DNA of 64,000 nt. Origin: Oscillospiraceae bacterium. GTDB taxonomy: Bacteria > Bacillota > Clostridia > Oscillospirales > Oscillospiraceae. Every line of letters starts with the position of its first letter. The first letter of the stretch is position 1. A program made the position numbers and the translations under genes. The DNA lies in assembly GCA_902765595.1 (NCBI GenBank), contig CACXAQ010000003.1, forward strand, positions 1 to 64,000. The letters are read 5' to 3'. Under the pieces are notes generated by a model. That model made no database searches. It saw nothing but the letters and a program-made list of their open reading frames with translations, and had not been told where the DNA came from. Positions 43,603 through 51,107 of this stretch are shown here, in pieces.

Positions 43603-44418
43603 TTATTGCTTCATGACCTGCTGCGCGCCGGCCTGCTGTGCGTCGGCAGCGGGTTTGATTTCAAAATCTTTGTTGCCGGTAAGGCCTTCCCGCTGGAGCA
43701 TGGTATTCATCACCTGAATGTCGGTTTCGATATCCAAGGCCTGATTGGCGAACAGGGAATCCAGCATTTTCTTGAAGGCGGCGATGGCGTCATCCAGCAT
43801 GGCGTCGATGCTCTTCATGGTCTTGTCCAGATTCTCTCCCTCGATCCCCTGGGCGCTCATGCGGTCGTAGGTGTTCAGGAGCTTGATGGTGGTGGGGAGA
43901 TAGAAGTTCAGAAATTTCTTGATCTGGGGGATGTCCGAGGGGTCGGCAATGGCGTCCTGGGTGATCTTGTCCGTTACACGCATGAGCTCGTTGATCTTCA
44001 CGCGGATCTCAGGATCCTTGATGGACATATAGAGCCGTCCCATTTCGCTGAGCGCCCGGTTGCCCTCCTCCAAGATAGGATCGACCTCCGGCCCGTAGCT
44101 TTTTTTCTGGGACTGCTTCTGCTGCTGCACCCGCTGGGAGGTATATTGGGGGCTTGCTTGCTGCTGGGTCCGCTGAGAGGTGTACTGGGGCTTCACCTTG
44201 GCCGCTTCCTGGGCGGCCCGCCGGGCTTCTTCCTCTTCCTTCTTCTCTTTGTTCGCACTGGCCCGTCCGATCATATAGGCGATGGACCCACAAATCCCGA
44301 AGCTCAGCAGCAGACCGGACAGGCTGTACATGGGCATAAATGTGGAGAGAATGACCCAGGTCAGAACAAAGGACCATATTGACCTGGGACCGGATCTTCT
44401 ATTCCTGCGTCTTGCCAT
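43603..44418 (-). CDS. XpaC-like (5-bromo-4-chloroindolyl phosphate hydrolysis family) membrane protein
   Basis: 271 residues. A basic N-terminus (ARRRNRRSGPR), two membrane segments (about 15-55), a charged and Gln-rich linker (65-115) with a duplicated PQYTSQR motif, then the helical XpaC domain (EVDPILEEGNRALSEMGRLY, FLNFYLPTTIKLLNTYDRM). XpaC partners TelA in many Firmicutes; its biochemical role is unknown. The ATG at 44418 has GGAGGA 7 bases upstream; the frame extends to a TTG at 44436. It heads the XpaC-TelA-LemA-YbaK operon. Confidence 0.88.
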   Translation of the reverse strand: MARRRNRRSGPRSIWSFVLTWVILSTFMPMYSLSGLLLSFGICGSIAYMIGRASANKEKKEEEEARRAAQEAAKVKPQYTSQRTQQQASPQYTSQRVQQQKQSQKKSYGPEVDPILEEGNRALSEMGRLYMSIKDPEIRVKINELMRVTDKITQDAIADPSDIPQIKKFLNFYLPTTIKLLNTYDRMSAQGIEGENLDKTMKSIDAMLDDAIAAFKKMLDSLFANQALDIETDIQVMNTMLQREGLTGNKDFEIKPAADAQQAGAQQVMKQ

Positions 44419-44447
44419 ATTAGGATCCTCCAACAATTATTCATTCT

Positions 44448-44476
44448 ATTTTATCTCGAATTGTTCTTATCGTCAA
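44448..44476 (-). promoter_or_regulatory. Sigma-A promoter of the XpaC-TelA operon
   Basis: Minus strand TTGACG (44476-44471), 17-base spacer, TAAAAT (44453-44448). Confidence 0.8.
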
Positions 44477-44481
44477 GAGTA

Positions 44482-44511
44482 TTGCAATTTTCATGGAATG
44501 TGTAGTATAAT
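44482..44511 (+). promoter_or_regulatory. Sigma-A promoter of rpe-recR
   Basis: TTGCAA (44482-44487), 18-base spacer, TATAAT (44506-44511). It is back to back with the XpaC-TelA promoter, -35 boxes only 5 bases apart. Confidence 0.75.
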
Positions 44512-44558
44512 GTACCGTCTTCAGCAGATTGTTATTCACATACAAGGAGGCAGGCCCT

Positions 44559-45218
44559 ATGATCAAGATCGCACCCTCGATCCTATCCGCTGACCTGGCG
44601 AGGCTTGGCGAAGAGGTGGAAGAGATCCGCGCAGCCGGCGCCAATTATGTGCATTTTGACGTGATGGACGGGGCCTTTGTTCCCAACATTTCCATGGGGA
44701 TCCCGGTGCTGAAATCGCTGCGGAAAGCTACGGACATGTTCCTGGACGCCCACCTGATGGTGGACAGGCCCGGCCGCTACGTGGAGCAGTTCTGCAAAGC
44801 CGGCGCGGACCTGGTGAACGTCCACGTGGAGGCGGACAGCCCCGAGAACATTGCTGCCGCACTGGAGAAGATCCGTGACTGCGGGAAAAAGACTGGCGTG
44901 ACCCTGAAGCCCGGCACCCCTGCCGAGGCGATTCTGCCTTTTCTGGATCAGGTCGATCTGGTCCTGGTGATGACGGTGGAGCCCGGTTTTGGCGGGCAGC
45001 GTTTTATGGCGGATATGCTCCCCAAGATCCGGACCATTCGGGATTGGATCCGCGTACGGGGGCTTTGCTGCGAGCTTGAGGTGGACGGCGGGGTCGATGC
45101 CGAAACGGCTCCTCTGTGCGTCCGGGCAGGTGCAAATGTCCTGGTCGCGGGCAGCGCGGTCTTCGGAAAGAAAGATCGGGCCGCCGCTGTCCGTATGCTC
45201 CGCGAGGCGGAAATCTGA
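44559..45218 (+). CDS. rpe: Ribulose-phosphate 3-epimerase
   Basis: 219-residue TIM-barrel enzyme interconverting ribulose 5-phosphate and xylulose 5-phosphate in the pentose phosphate pathway. IAPSILSADLARL, HFDVMDGAFVPNISMG (metal-binding His and Asp), DAHLMVDRP, VMTVEPGFGGQRFM and VDGGVDAETAP are all present. The ATG at 44559 follows AAGGAGG. recR starts 16 bases later. Confidence 0.97.
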   Translation: MIKIAPSILSADLARLGEEVEEIRAAGANYVHFDVMDGAFVPNISMGIPVLKSLRKATDMFLDAHLMVDRPGRYVEQFCKAGADLVNVHVEADSPENIAAALEKIRDCGKKTGVTLKPGTPAEAILPFLDQVDLVLVMTVEPGFGGQRFMADMLPKIRTIRDWIRVRGLCCELEVDGGVDAETAPLCVRAGANVLVAGSAVFGKKDRAAAVRMLREAEI

Positions 45219-45234
45219 GGAACGGAGAATCAAA

Positions 45235-45834
45235 ATGTCTTTCTTTCCAGCTTCTCTTGAAAACCTGATCGATCAGTTTGCGGCGCTTCCCGGTATTGGG
45301 CGTAAAAGCGCGCAGCGGCTTGCGTTTCATGTGCTGGCTCTGCCGGAGGAGAACGCCCTCGCTTTTGCCAACGCCATTACCGAAGCCAGACGCAGCGTTC
45401 ACTGCTGCAAGATCTGCCAGAATCTGACGGAAGGGGAGGTCTGCTCCATCTGCCAGAGCGATCGGCGGGACAAGACAACCATCTGCGTTGTATCCGAACC
45501 TCGGGATGTGCTCAGCATCGAGCGGGGACATGAGTATAACGGCACCTATCATGTGCTCCACGGCGTCCTTTCCCCCATGAGCCATGTGGGCCCGGAGGAT
45601 ATTCGGATCAAAGAACTGCTGCACAGGGTCGCGGAGGAAGACGTGGAAGAGGTCATCATGGCCACCAACCCCGATACGGAAGGGGAGGCTACCGCCATGT
45701 ATATCTCCCGCCTGCTGAAGCCCTTCCAGGTAAAGGTCACCCGCCTGGCCTATGGGATCCCGGTCGGGTCCAATTTGGAATTTGCCGACGACGCGACGCT
45801 CAATCGCGCCATCGAGGGCCGCACGGAGATGTGA
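45235..45834 (+). CDS. recR: Recombination protein RecR
   Basis: 199-residue RecFOR pathway protein that helps load RecA at gaps. A helix-hairpin-helix (FAALPGIGRKSAQRLAFH), the zinc finger CCKICQNLTEGEVCSIC and the Toprim domain (ICVVSEPRDVLSIE, IMATNPDTEGEATA) are clear. The open frame extends upstream into rpe, but ATG 45235 is preceded by ACGGAG and gives normal length. Unlike in many genomes, dnaX and ybaB are not adjacent. Confidence 0.97.
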   Translation: MSFFPASLENLIDQFAALPGIGRKSAQRLAFHVLALPEENALAFANAITEARRSVHCCKICQNLTEGEVCSICQSDRRDKTTICVVSEPRDVLSIERGHEYNGTYHVLHGVLSPMSHVGPEDIRIKELLHRVAEEDVEEVIMATNPDTEGEATAMYISRLLKPFQVKVTRLAYGIPVGSNLEFADDATLNRAIEGRTEM

Positions 45835-45904
45835 ATAATCAAGCTCTGACACGGCTATAATCTGAGCAATACATAGCAATGAAAAACCTTAGAATGGAGT
45901 AAAA

Positions 45905-47566
45905 ATGGTACAAAAACTGAAAATAATCCCCCTTGGCGGGCTTGGCGAGATCGGCAAGAACATGACTGCGATCGAGTACGGCAATGATATTATCGTTGTG
46001 GACTGCGGCATGGGCTTTCCCGATGAGGATATGTACGGTATTGACGTGGTCCTGCCGGACATCAGCTACCTCAAAAATAACGCCTCCCGCGTGCTTGGCA
46101 TTATCCTGACCCACGGGCATGAGGACCACATTGGGGCGGTCCCCTATGTGCTTAGGGAGCTGGATGTGCCCATCTATACCACGCCCCTTACGGCGGCGCT
46201 GGTGGAGCTGAAGCTGGAGGAGCATGACCTTCTGCGCAACTCTCAGATCTTTACGAAGAAGCCCGGCGCGGTGTTCCGCCTGGGACACTTCGGCATCGAG
46301 TTTATCCATGTGAACCACAGCATCCCCGATTCGGTTGCGCTTGCCATCAAGACGCCGTTGGGCACGGTGATCCACACCGGGGACTTCAAGATCGACGTGA
46401 CCCCCATTTCCGGCGGCATGATCGATCTGGTCCGTTTTGGCGAGTTGGGGAATGAGGGCGTGCTCGCCCTGATGATGGACTCCACCAATGTGGAAAAGCC
46501 CGGGCATTCCGATTCCGAACGGAAGGTGGGCGCAGGCTTTGAAAAGCTCTTCATGGGCTGCAAAAAACGAATCATCATCACCACCTTTGCCTCCAACGTC
46601 CACCGCCTGCAGCAGATCATCAATGTGGCGGCCAAGTTCAAACGCAAGGTTGCCATTACCGGCCGCAGCATGGAAAACGTCCTGCGCGTATCCACTGTTT
46701 TGGGATATATGGATATTCCCGACAACGTGATGGTGGATTTGGACCAGGTGAACAAGCTGCCCCGGGACCAGGTCGTCATCATCTCCACCGGCAGCCAGGG
46801 TGAGGCCATGTCCGCTCTGTATCGGATGGCTTTTTCCGAGCACAAGCAGATCCATGTGGACGCGGGGGATCGGATCATCATCTCCGCCTCCGCCATCCCC
46901 GGCAACGAAAACACCATCAGCCGCGTCATCGACGAGCTGTTTCATAAGGGCGCAGAGGTCATCTATGACCGGCACACGGACCTTCACGTCTCCGGCCACG
47001 CGTCCCAGGAAGAGCAGAAGATGATGCTGGCGCTGATCCGGCCCAAGTACTTCATCCCTGTCCACGGCGAGTACCGCATGCTGGTCAAGCATGCCGAGAT
47101 CGGCAAAGAGATGGGCGTGGCGCCGAAAAACGTGGTGATCGCCGAAAACGGCAGCGTGATTGAAATCAGCAAAAAGGGCATCAAGTGCACCGACAGCGTT
47201 CCCGCGGGCGCTGTCCTGATGGACGGCAGCGGCGGTATTGAGGAGGTTGGCAGCGTGGTGCTGCGGGACCGCCGCAAGCTTGCCGAGGACGGCATGATCG
47301 TGGTCGTGCTGCCTTTCTCTTCCTATGACCACCGCTTGATGGCGGATCCCGAGATCGTCACCCGCGGCTTCATTTATGTGAAGGAAGCCGAGGAGATGAT
47401 GGAAGAGCTGAAGCGTGTCACGCTGGAATCCGTTGAGGCCTGCCATGCCCAGCACATCAACGACTGGACAACCATCAAGGCCCGGGTCAAGAACAATCTC
47501 TCCGGGTATCTGTACAAGACCACACGGCGCAGCCCTATGATCCTGCCCGTCATCTCCGAGATCTGA
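45905..47566 (+). CDS. rnj: Ribonuclease J
   Basis: 553-residue metallo-beta-lactamase/beta-CASP RNase with 5'-3' exonuclease and endonuclease activity in mRNA decay and rRNA maturation. THGHEDHIGA (the H-x-H-x-D-H zinc site, about 72-79), HTGDFKIDVTP, the beta-CASP motifs ISTGSQGE and HVSGHASQEEQ, and FIPVHGEYRML are visible. GGAG lies 5 bases before the ATG. The 70-base gap after recR holds a TATAAT at 45856-45861 without a good -35. An ArsC-like gene follows after 10 bases. Confidence 0.96.
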   Translation: MVQKLKIIPLGGLGEIGKNMTAIEYGNDIIVVDCGMGFPDEDMYGIDVVLPDISYLKNNASRVLGIILTHGHEDHIGAVPYVLRELDVPIYTTPLTAALVELKLEEHDLLRNSQIFTKKPGAVFRLGHFGIEFIHVNHSIPDSVALAIKTPLGTVIHTGDFKIDVTPISGGMIDLVRFGELGNEGVLALMMDSTNVEKPGHSDSERKVGAGFEKLFMGCKKRIIITTFASNVHRLQQIINVAAKFKRKVAITGRSMENVLRVSTVLGYMDIPDNVMVDLDQVNKLPRDQVVIISTGSQGEAMSALYRMAFSEHKQIHVDAGDRIIISASAIPGNENTISRVIDELFHKGAEVIYDRHTDLHVSGHASQEEQKMMLALIRPKYFIPVHGEYRMLVKHAEIGKEMGVAPKNVVIAENGSVIEISKKGIKCTDSVPAGAVLMDGSGGIEEVGSVVLRDRRKLAEDGMIVVVLPFSSYDHRLMADPEIVTRGFIYVKEAEEMMEELKRVTLESVEACHAQHINDWTTIKARVKNNLSGYLYKTTRRSPMILPVISEI

Positions 47567-47576
47567 GGAGAAGCCC

Positions 47577-47909
47577 ATGAACATCCAGATATTCGGCAAA
47601 TCCAAATGCTTTGACACAAAAAAAGCGGAACGCTGGTTCAAGGAACGGCGGATCAAATACCAGTATATCGACCTGCTGCGCTACGGCATGAGCAGGGGGG
47701 AGCTGAACGCGGTCAAAAACGCCGTGGGACTGGAGAATCTGGTCAACAAAGACGACCTAGATTATCCGTTGTTTCAATATCTGGCCTCCAATGAGGCCAG
47801 GCTGGAAAAGCTCTATGAGGTGCCGGAATTGATCCAAAGCCCGGTCGTTCGAAACGGGAAACAAGCCACCGTCGGCTATTGTCCCGAAATCTGGAAAACA
47901 TGGGAATAA
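47577..47909 (+). CDS. ArsC/Spx-family thioredoxin-fold protein
   Basis: 110-residue ArsC-like protein: IQIFGKSKCFDTKKAERWF holds a single Cys (Cys11) where Spx has C-x-x-C, then IKYQYIDLLR and the conserved SPVVRNGKQATVGY. It may be a glutaredoxin-coupled-type arsenate reductase relative or a non-regulatory Spx relative. No Spx-type RNA polymerase binding feature can be claimed. It starts 10 bases after RNase J and probably shares its transcript. Confidence 0.8.
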   Translation: MNIQIFGKSKCFDTKKAERWFKERRIKYQYIDLLRYGMSRGELNAVKNAVGLENLVNKDDLDYPLFQYLASNEARLEKLYEVPELIQSPVVRNGKQATVGYCPEIWKTWE

Positions 47910-47916
47910 AACAAGT

Positions 47917-47948
47917 GAGCCCCTGGGGTCATGGACTCCCAAGGGCTC
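47917..47948 (+). terminator. Imperfect hairpin after ArsC-like gene
   Basis: Stem GAGCCC (47917-47922) with GGGCTC (47943-47948) plus TGGG/CCCA inside one mismatch. No T run; a second, better terminator lies at 47971. Confidence 0.5.
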
Positions 47949-47970
47949 TCTTCATGTAAGTCAAAGGAAA

Positions 47971-48002
47971 AAGCCGGGTGCGTTTTTCGCACCCGACTTT
48001 TT
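47971..48002. terminator. Bidirectional terminator between ArsC-like gene and secG
   Basis: Arms 47971-47982 and 47988-47999 (11 of 12), T5 loop, T5 after the right arm and T5 on the minus-strand side. Confidence 0.85.
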
Positions 48003-48021
48003 CAGATTCGGAACTGATCGA

Positions 48022-48345
48022 TCAGCCTTCCGCGCCGGTCTCTTCCTCAGTCTCAACCGTATCGGTAACGGCAACAGGCTCTTCCGCAACGGTCTCTTCG
48101 CGGCCGATGCCGGACTTTGCCATCAGGTTCAGGACCAGGGTCAGAACCACGAAGCCAATGGCGAACCACTTGGTCATCTTGGCGAGCTTGGCATCCAGGG
48201 ACTTGGCCTTTCCCTTGGAAAGGAAGGTCTCAGCGCCGCCGGAGATGGAGCCGGAAAGGCCGGCGCTTTTGCCGCTCTGCGCGAGCACGATGGCAGTAAG
48301 AGCGAGGCCGGACAGAACTTGAATGATGGTAAAGAAGATAGACAT
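48022..48345 (-). CDS. secG: Preprotein translocase subunit SecG
   Basis: 107-residue SecYEG component with two membrane segments: IFFTIIQVLSGLALTAIVLAQ and WFAIGFVVLTLVLNLMA, joined by the typical SGKSAGLSGSISGGAETFLSKGKAKSLD loop. It carries an extra acidic tail of about 27 residues rich in Glu, Thr and Val, making it longer than the usual 75-80. The ATG at 48345 has AAAGGA upstream and a promoter at 48389-48417; the frame upstream to 48417 is the promoter itself. Confidence 0.93.
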   Translation of the reverse strand: MSIFFTIIQVLSGLALTAIVLAQSGKSAGLSGSISGGAETFLSKGKAKSLDAKLAKMTKWFAIGFVVLTLVLNLMAKSGIGREETVAEEPVAVTDTVETEEETGAEG

Positions 48346-48388
48346 GTATCTCGATCCTTTCGACTTAGCAAAATTTATCAGCCTTGAG

Positions 48389-48417
48389 AGTATAACACAG
48401 ACAATCGGCCAATTCAA
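48389..48417 (-). promoter_or_regulatory. Sigma-A promoter of secG
   Basis: Minus strand TTGAAT (48417-48412), 17-base spacer, TATACT (48394-48389). It fixes secG translation to the ATG at 48345. Confidence 0.8.
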
Positions 48418-48452
48418 GCCTTAATTTTCATTTTCATAAAAGATTTTGAACC

Positions 48453-49127
48453 CTATTCAGGATATACAACCACCTTGATATCAAAGGATTCTTCTTCCGT
48501 GCGGTAGGGGTATTCGAATTGCAGAGAACCGTTTTTGCAGTAGACCGTAAGAGCGTCGACATCCCTTTCGTCCAGATAGAGATCCAGGATCCATGCGTTC
48601 TCCTCCCCGATCACGGGGACGAAATGGTCCGGGTACAGATCAATGAACATGGAAAGGATAACCGTGGTGTCATCATCCACGGTATCGCTGTCATAGAGCT
48701 CAAAATAGGGCGTACGTCCCGATGCGGTCCCGAAGTAACCCCATACTTCGTAGGGCCCGGCCAGGGAGTCGTCTTTGCCGGTATAGTTACTGATCGTGAG
48801 GATACCGTGCCACCAGGAGCCCAAACGCAGGGGCGTGGAAGCGGCAGTGGGCACGTCCGCAGAGCCGGACGTGGTATCCTGGGTTTCGGGGAGGGAAACA
48901 TTTGATGTTGCCGTCCGGGCGTTCAATGCAAGGAGAAACATTGCGGCGACAGCAACGCAGATCATGACCGCTGCGGCGATGATGATCCGAATCCCGCGTT
49001 TACGACGGACATTAGCGGCAGGAGCGGTATTGGCGCCGGAGGCGTTGGGATAGATGAAAGCACCGCATTTTCGGCAATTCGTTTCGATTTCAGAGACATA
49101 GGAACCGCATTTATCACAGATCGGCAT
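48453..49127 (-). CDS. Zinc-ribbon membrane protein of unknown function
   Basis: 224 residues. An N-terminal zinc ribbon (CDKCGSYVSEIETNCRKCGAF, Cys4-Cys7-Cys18-Cys21), a basic stretch, one membrane segment (about 46-68), a Ser/Thr-rich linker, then an extracellular beta-rich domain (about 100-224) beginning GSWWHGILTISNYTG. This 'zinc ribbon inside, sensor-like domain outside' plan is frequent in Oscillospirales and of unknown role. The extracellular domain resembles none I can name. It has its own promoter; no terminator is visible in the 35-base gap before the secG promoter. Confidence 0.75.
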   Translation of the reverse strand: MPICDKCGSYVSEIETNCRKCGAFIYPNASGANTAPAANVRRKRGIRIIIAAAVMICVAVAAMFLLALNARTATSNVSLPETQDTTSGSADVPTAASTPLRLGSWWHGILTISNYTGKDDSLAGPYEVWGYFGTASGRTPYFELYDSDTVDDDTTVILSMFIDLYPDHFVPVIGEENAWILDLYLDERDVDALTVYCKNGSLQFEYPYRTEEESFDIKVVVYPE

Positions 49128-49152
49128 AGATTGTCCCCTCCGTTTTTTCTAT

Positions 49153-49181
49153 ATTCTACAGGAATTTGATTGGTTTTTCAA
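49153..49181 (-). promoter_or_regulatory. Sigma-A promoter of the zinc-ribbon gene
   Basis: Minus strand TTGAAA (49181-49176), 17-base spacer, TAGAAT (49158-49153). Confidence 0.75.
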
Positions 49182-49234
49182 GGCTGCAAATATAGACAAT
49201 GGAAAGATATCATGACAGAATCTGAAAAATGTCT

Positions 49235-49262
49235 TTGCAAGAATGCAATAGCGTGGTATAAT
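49235..49262 (+). promoter_or_regulatory. Sigma-A promoter of the TetR-type regulator
   Basis: TTGCAA (49235-49240), 16-base spacer, extended -10 TGGTATAAT (hexamer 49257-49262). The ATG is only about 16 bases past the predicted start. Confidence 0.75.
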
Positions 49263-49284
49263 TATCAGGAATGGAGGAAGTAGA

Positions 49285-49845
49285 ATGTCAACATCTACAA
49301 AAGAGGCCCTTGCTGCTGCGCTTAGACACATGATGAATGTGAAGCCGATCGGGAAGATCACTGTGAAGGATCTGGTGGAGATCTGCGGTGTGAACCGGCA
49401 GACTTTTTATTATCATTTTGATGATGTTTACGATCTTTTGGAATGGGTCTTCGAGGAAGACGCGAACCGTGTTCTTCCGCATAAGGTGATCTACGACCAT
49501 TGGCGGGAAGACATGCTGATCTTTATGGACTATCTTCAGACCAACAGCGTCTTTACTTTGAACGTGTACAACTCCAACAGCCGGATCTATATGCTGCGCT
49601 ACCTGGAAGAAAAGATGGAGGTCTGTATCCGCAGCTTCGCGGTGATCGTATCCGAGGGCGTCAATATCGACCGGCAGGATTTCGAGTTTGTTGTCAAGTT
49701 TTACGCCAAGTGCGCCATCGGCCTGATTGCCCATTGGATGGACCTGGGGATGCAGCTTCCCAAGGAGATCACGACCGAACGGATCCTTACTGTGATGGAC
49801 AACAGCGTGGAAAACATGCTGGCCCGTTTCAAAATTGAAAAATAA
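49285..49845 (+). CDS. TetR/AcrR family transcriptional regulator (DhaS-like)
   Basis: 186-residue regulator. The helix-turn-helix is plain (ITVKDLVEICGVNRQTFYYHF, about 24-45) and is followed by YDLLEWVFEED, as in the DhaS/YfiR branch. The ligand domain has no recognisable motif. Targets are unknown; it has its own promoter and terminator and may be autoregulated. Its nearest co-directional neighbour is the thioredoxin reductase-like gene. Confidence 0.9.
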   Translation: MSTSTKEALAAALRHMMNVKPIGKITVKDLVEICGVNRQTFYYHFDDVYDLLEWVFEEDANRVLPHKVIYDHWREDMLIFMDYLQTNSVFTLNVYNSNSRIYMLRYLEEKMEVCIRSFAVIVSEGVNIDRQDFEFVVKFYAKCAIGLIAHWMDLGMQLPKEITTERILTVMDNSVENMLARFKIEK

Positions 49846-49848
49846 AGT

Positions 49849-49877
49849 AAAAGCACCGTCCAAAGCGGTGCTTTTTT
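49849..49877 (+). terminator. Terminator after TetR-type gene
   Basis: Arms 49849-49858 and 49866-49875 with a T6 run (49872-49877). Confidence 0.9.
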
Positions 49878-49888
49878 CATAATCGGGC

Positions 49889-49917
49889 TTGTTATTTGCT
49901 TTGCCTTCGGGTATAAT
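49889..49917 (+). promoter_or_regulatory. Promoter of the thioredoxin reductase-like gene
   Basis: TTGTTA (49889-49894), 17-base spacer, TATAAT (49912-49917). Confidence 0.75.
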
Positions 49918-49961
49918 AGGATCAAATCGATTGCACACAATCAAAAAAGGAGAAAGTCCAA

Positions 49962-50780
49962 ATGGCAGATACTTTTGACGTGATGATCATCGGCGGCGGT
50001 GCGGCGGCCACATCCGCTGCTTTGACCCTTCTCAACCGCGGCAAGACCGTGGGCGTTGTGACCAACAAGCCCGAGACCAGCAGTCTCTATAAGGCTGAAA
50101 AGGTGACCAACTATCCCGGCCTTCCGCCCATGACCGGCGCGGAGCTCACGGAGCTCTTTCGCCGTCAGCTGGAGGAGAGTAAGGCGGAGGTCATCGTTGG
50201 CCGCGCCCTTTCCGTTATGCCCATGGGAGACACTTTTGGCGTAGCCGTGGGAAGCGACTATTATATGTGCAGGGCCCTGATCATCGCCGCCGGCATCACC
50301 CGGGAAAAGCTCTATCCCGGGGAAGGGGAGTTCCTGGGCCGCGGCGTCAGCTACTGCGCCACCTGCGACGGGATGCTCTATCGGGGCAAGACCGTGGCTG
50401 TCATCGGCGGCGGGGAAGAGGCCCGGCACGACGGGGACTTTCTGGAGAGCATCGGCTGCACGGTGCTGCGTTTTGAACAGAACGGAAAGTTTGAGATCCG
50501 CGGCGGCATGAAGGCGGATACGCTTGTTTTTGCCGGCGAGGAGCACAAGGTGGATGGGGTGTTCATCATCAAGGATACCGTTTCCGTCACCCGCCTGGTT
50601 CCTGGCCTTGCGTATGACAGCGGCGCCATCGTGGTGGATCGTCACATGGCCACCAGCGTCCCCGGCGTTTTTGCGGCGGGCGACTGCACCGGAAAGCCTT
50701 ATCAGCTGGCCAAGGCCGCGGGCGAAGGCAATGTGGCCGCGCTTTCCGCCTGCGATTATCTGGCAAAGCTCGGAAAGTGA
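49962..50780 (+). CDS. Thioredoxin reductase-like flavoprotein lacking the NADPH signature
   Basis: 272-residue FAD enzyme of the low-Mr thioredoxin reductase fold, shorter than the usual 300-315. The FAD Rossmann motif is GGGAAA (11-16), the redox pair is CATCDG (Cys132, Cys135) and AAGDCTGKPYQLAKAAGEG closes the FAD site. The nucleotide domain is atypical: after VAVIGGG (145-151) comes EEARHDGDFLES-IG and then LRFEQNGK, where NADPH enzymes have HRR-x-x-x-R. About 30-40 residues are missing there. Clostridial ferredoxin-dependent flavin thioredoxin reductases have similar losses, so the electron donor may be ferredoxin; this is inference. Ribosome binding site AAAGGAGAAAG. Confidence 0.85.
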   Translation: MADTFDVMIIGGGAAATSAALTLLNRGKTVGVVTNKPETSSLYKAEKVTNYPGLPPMTGAELTELFRRQLEESKAEVIVGRALSVMPMGDTFGVAVGSDYYMCRALIIAAGITREKLYPGEGEFLGRGVSYCATCDGMLYRGKTVAVIGGGEEARHDGDFLESIGCTVLRFEQNGKFEIRGGMKADTLVFAGEEHKVDGVFIIKDTVSVTRLVPGLAYDSGAIVVDRHMATSVPGVFAAGDCTGKPYQLAKAAGEGNVAALSACDYLAKLGK

Positions 50781-50811
50781 GCCCGCTTGCGAAAAAATGT
50801 GCCGGGATCGG

Positions 50812-50840
50812 TTGACAAGGATTCCGGCACATTGTATAAT
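50812..50840 (+). promoter_or_regulatory. Consensus sigma-A promoter of valS, embedded in an inverted repeat
   Basis: Perfect TTGACA (50812-50817), 17-base spacer, perfect TATAAT (50835-50840). A 10-bp inverted repeat (50796-50805 with 50824-50833) brackets the -35 and spacer. Confidence 0.95.
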
Positions 50841-50846
50841 CCTGAC

Positions 50847-51095
50847 ATCAATCATTTGTGCGCTGTGACGGATAGGAGTACGGGTCTGGCAGATCGCAGA
50901 GAGGGGACGGACGGTGCAAGTCCCTGTGATGCAGCCCGGAAGGTCGATCCTGAGCGCCCGGGGGGAAGGGAAACTGCGTAGTCCCGGCGTCGGCCCGCGT
51001 TAAGGGCATGAAAGTGCCGCCTCAAGGCGGAATTCAGGTGGTACCGCGGTATTTGATCGCCCTGAGACGAAAGTCTCGGGGCGTTTTCGATTTTT
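50847..51095 (+). ncRNA. T-box riboswitch, tRNA-Val specific
   Basis: Leader of valS with the k-turn AGAGAGGGG (about 50897), distal stem-loop GGAC-GGTGCAA-GTCC, GTC at the specifier position (50943-50945, Val), T-box AGGTGGTACCGCGG (51036-51049) and a terminator (arms 51058-51068 and 51073-51083, T-rich to 51095). Uncharged tRNA-Val should promote antitermination. Boundaries by eye. Confidence 0.95.
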
Positions 51096-51107
51096 AAGGA
51101 GGACAAC

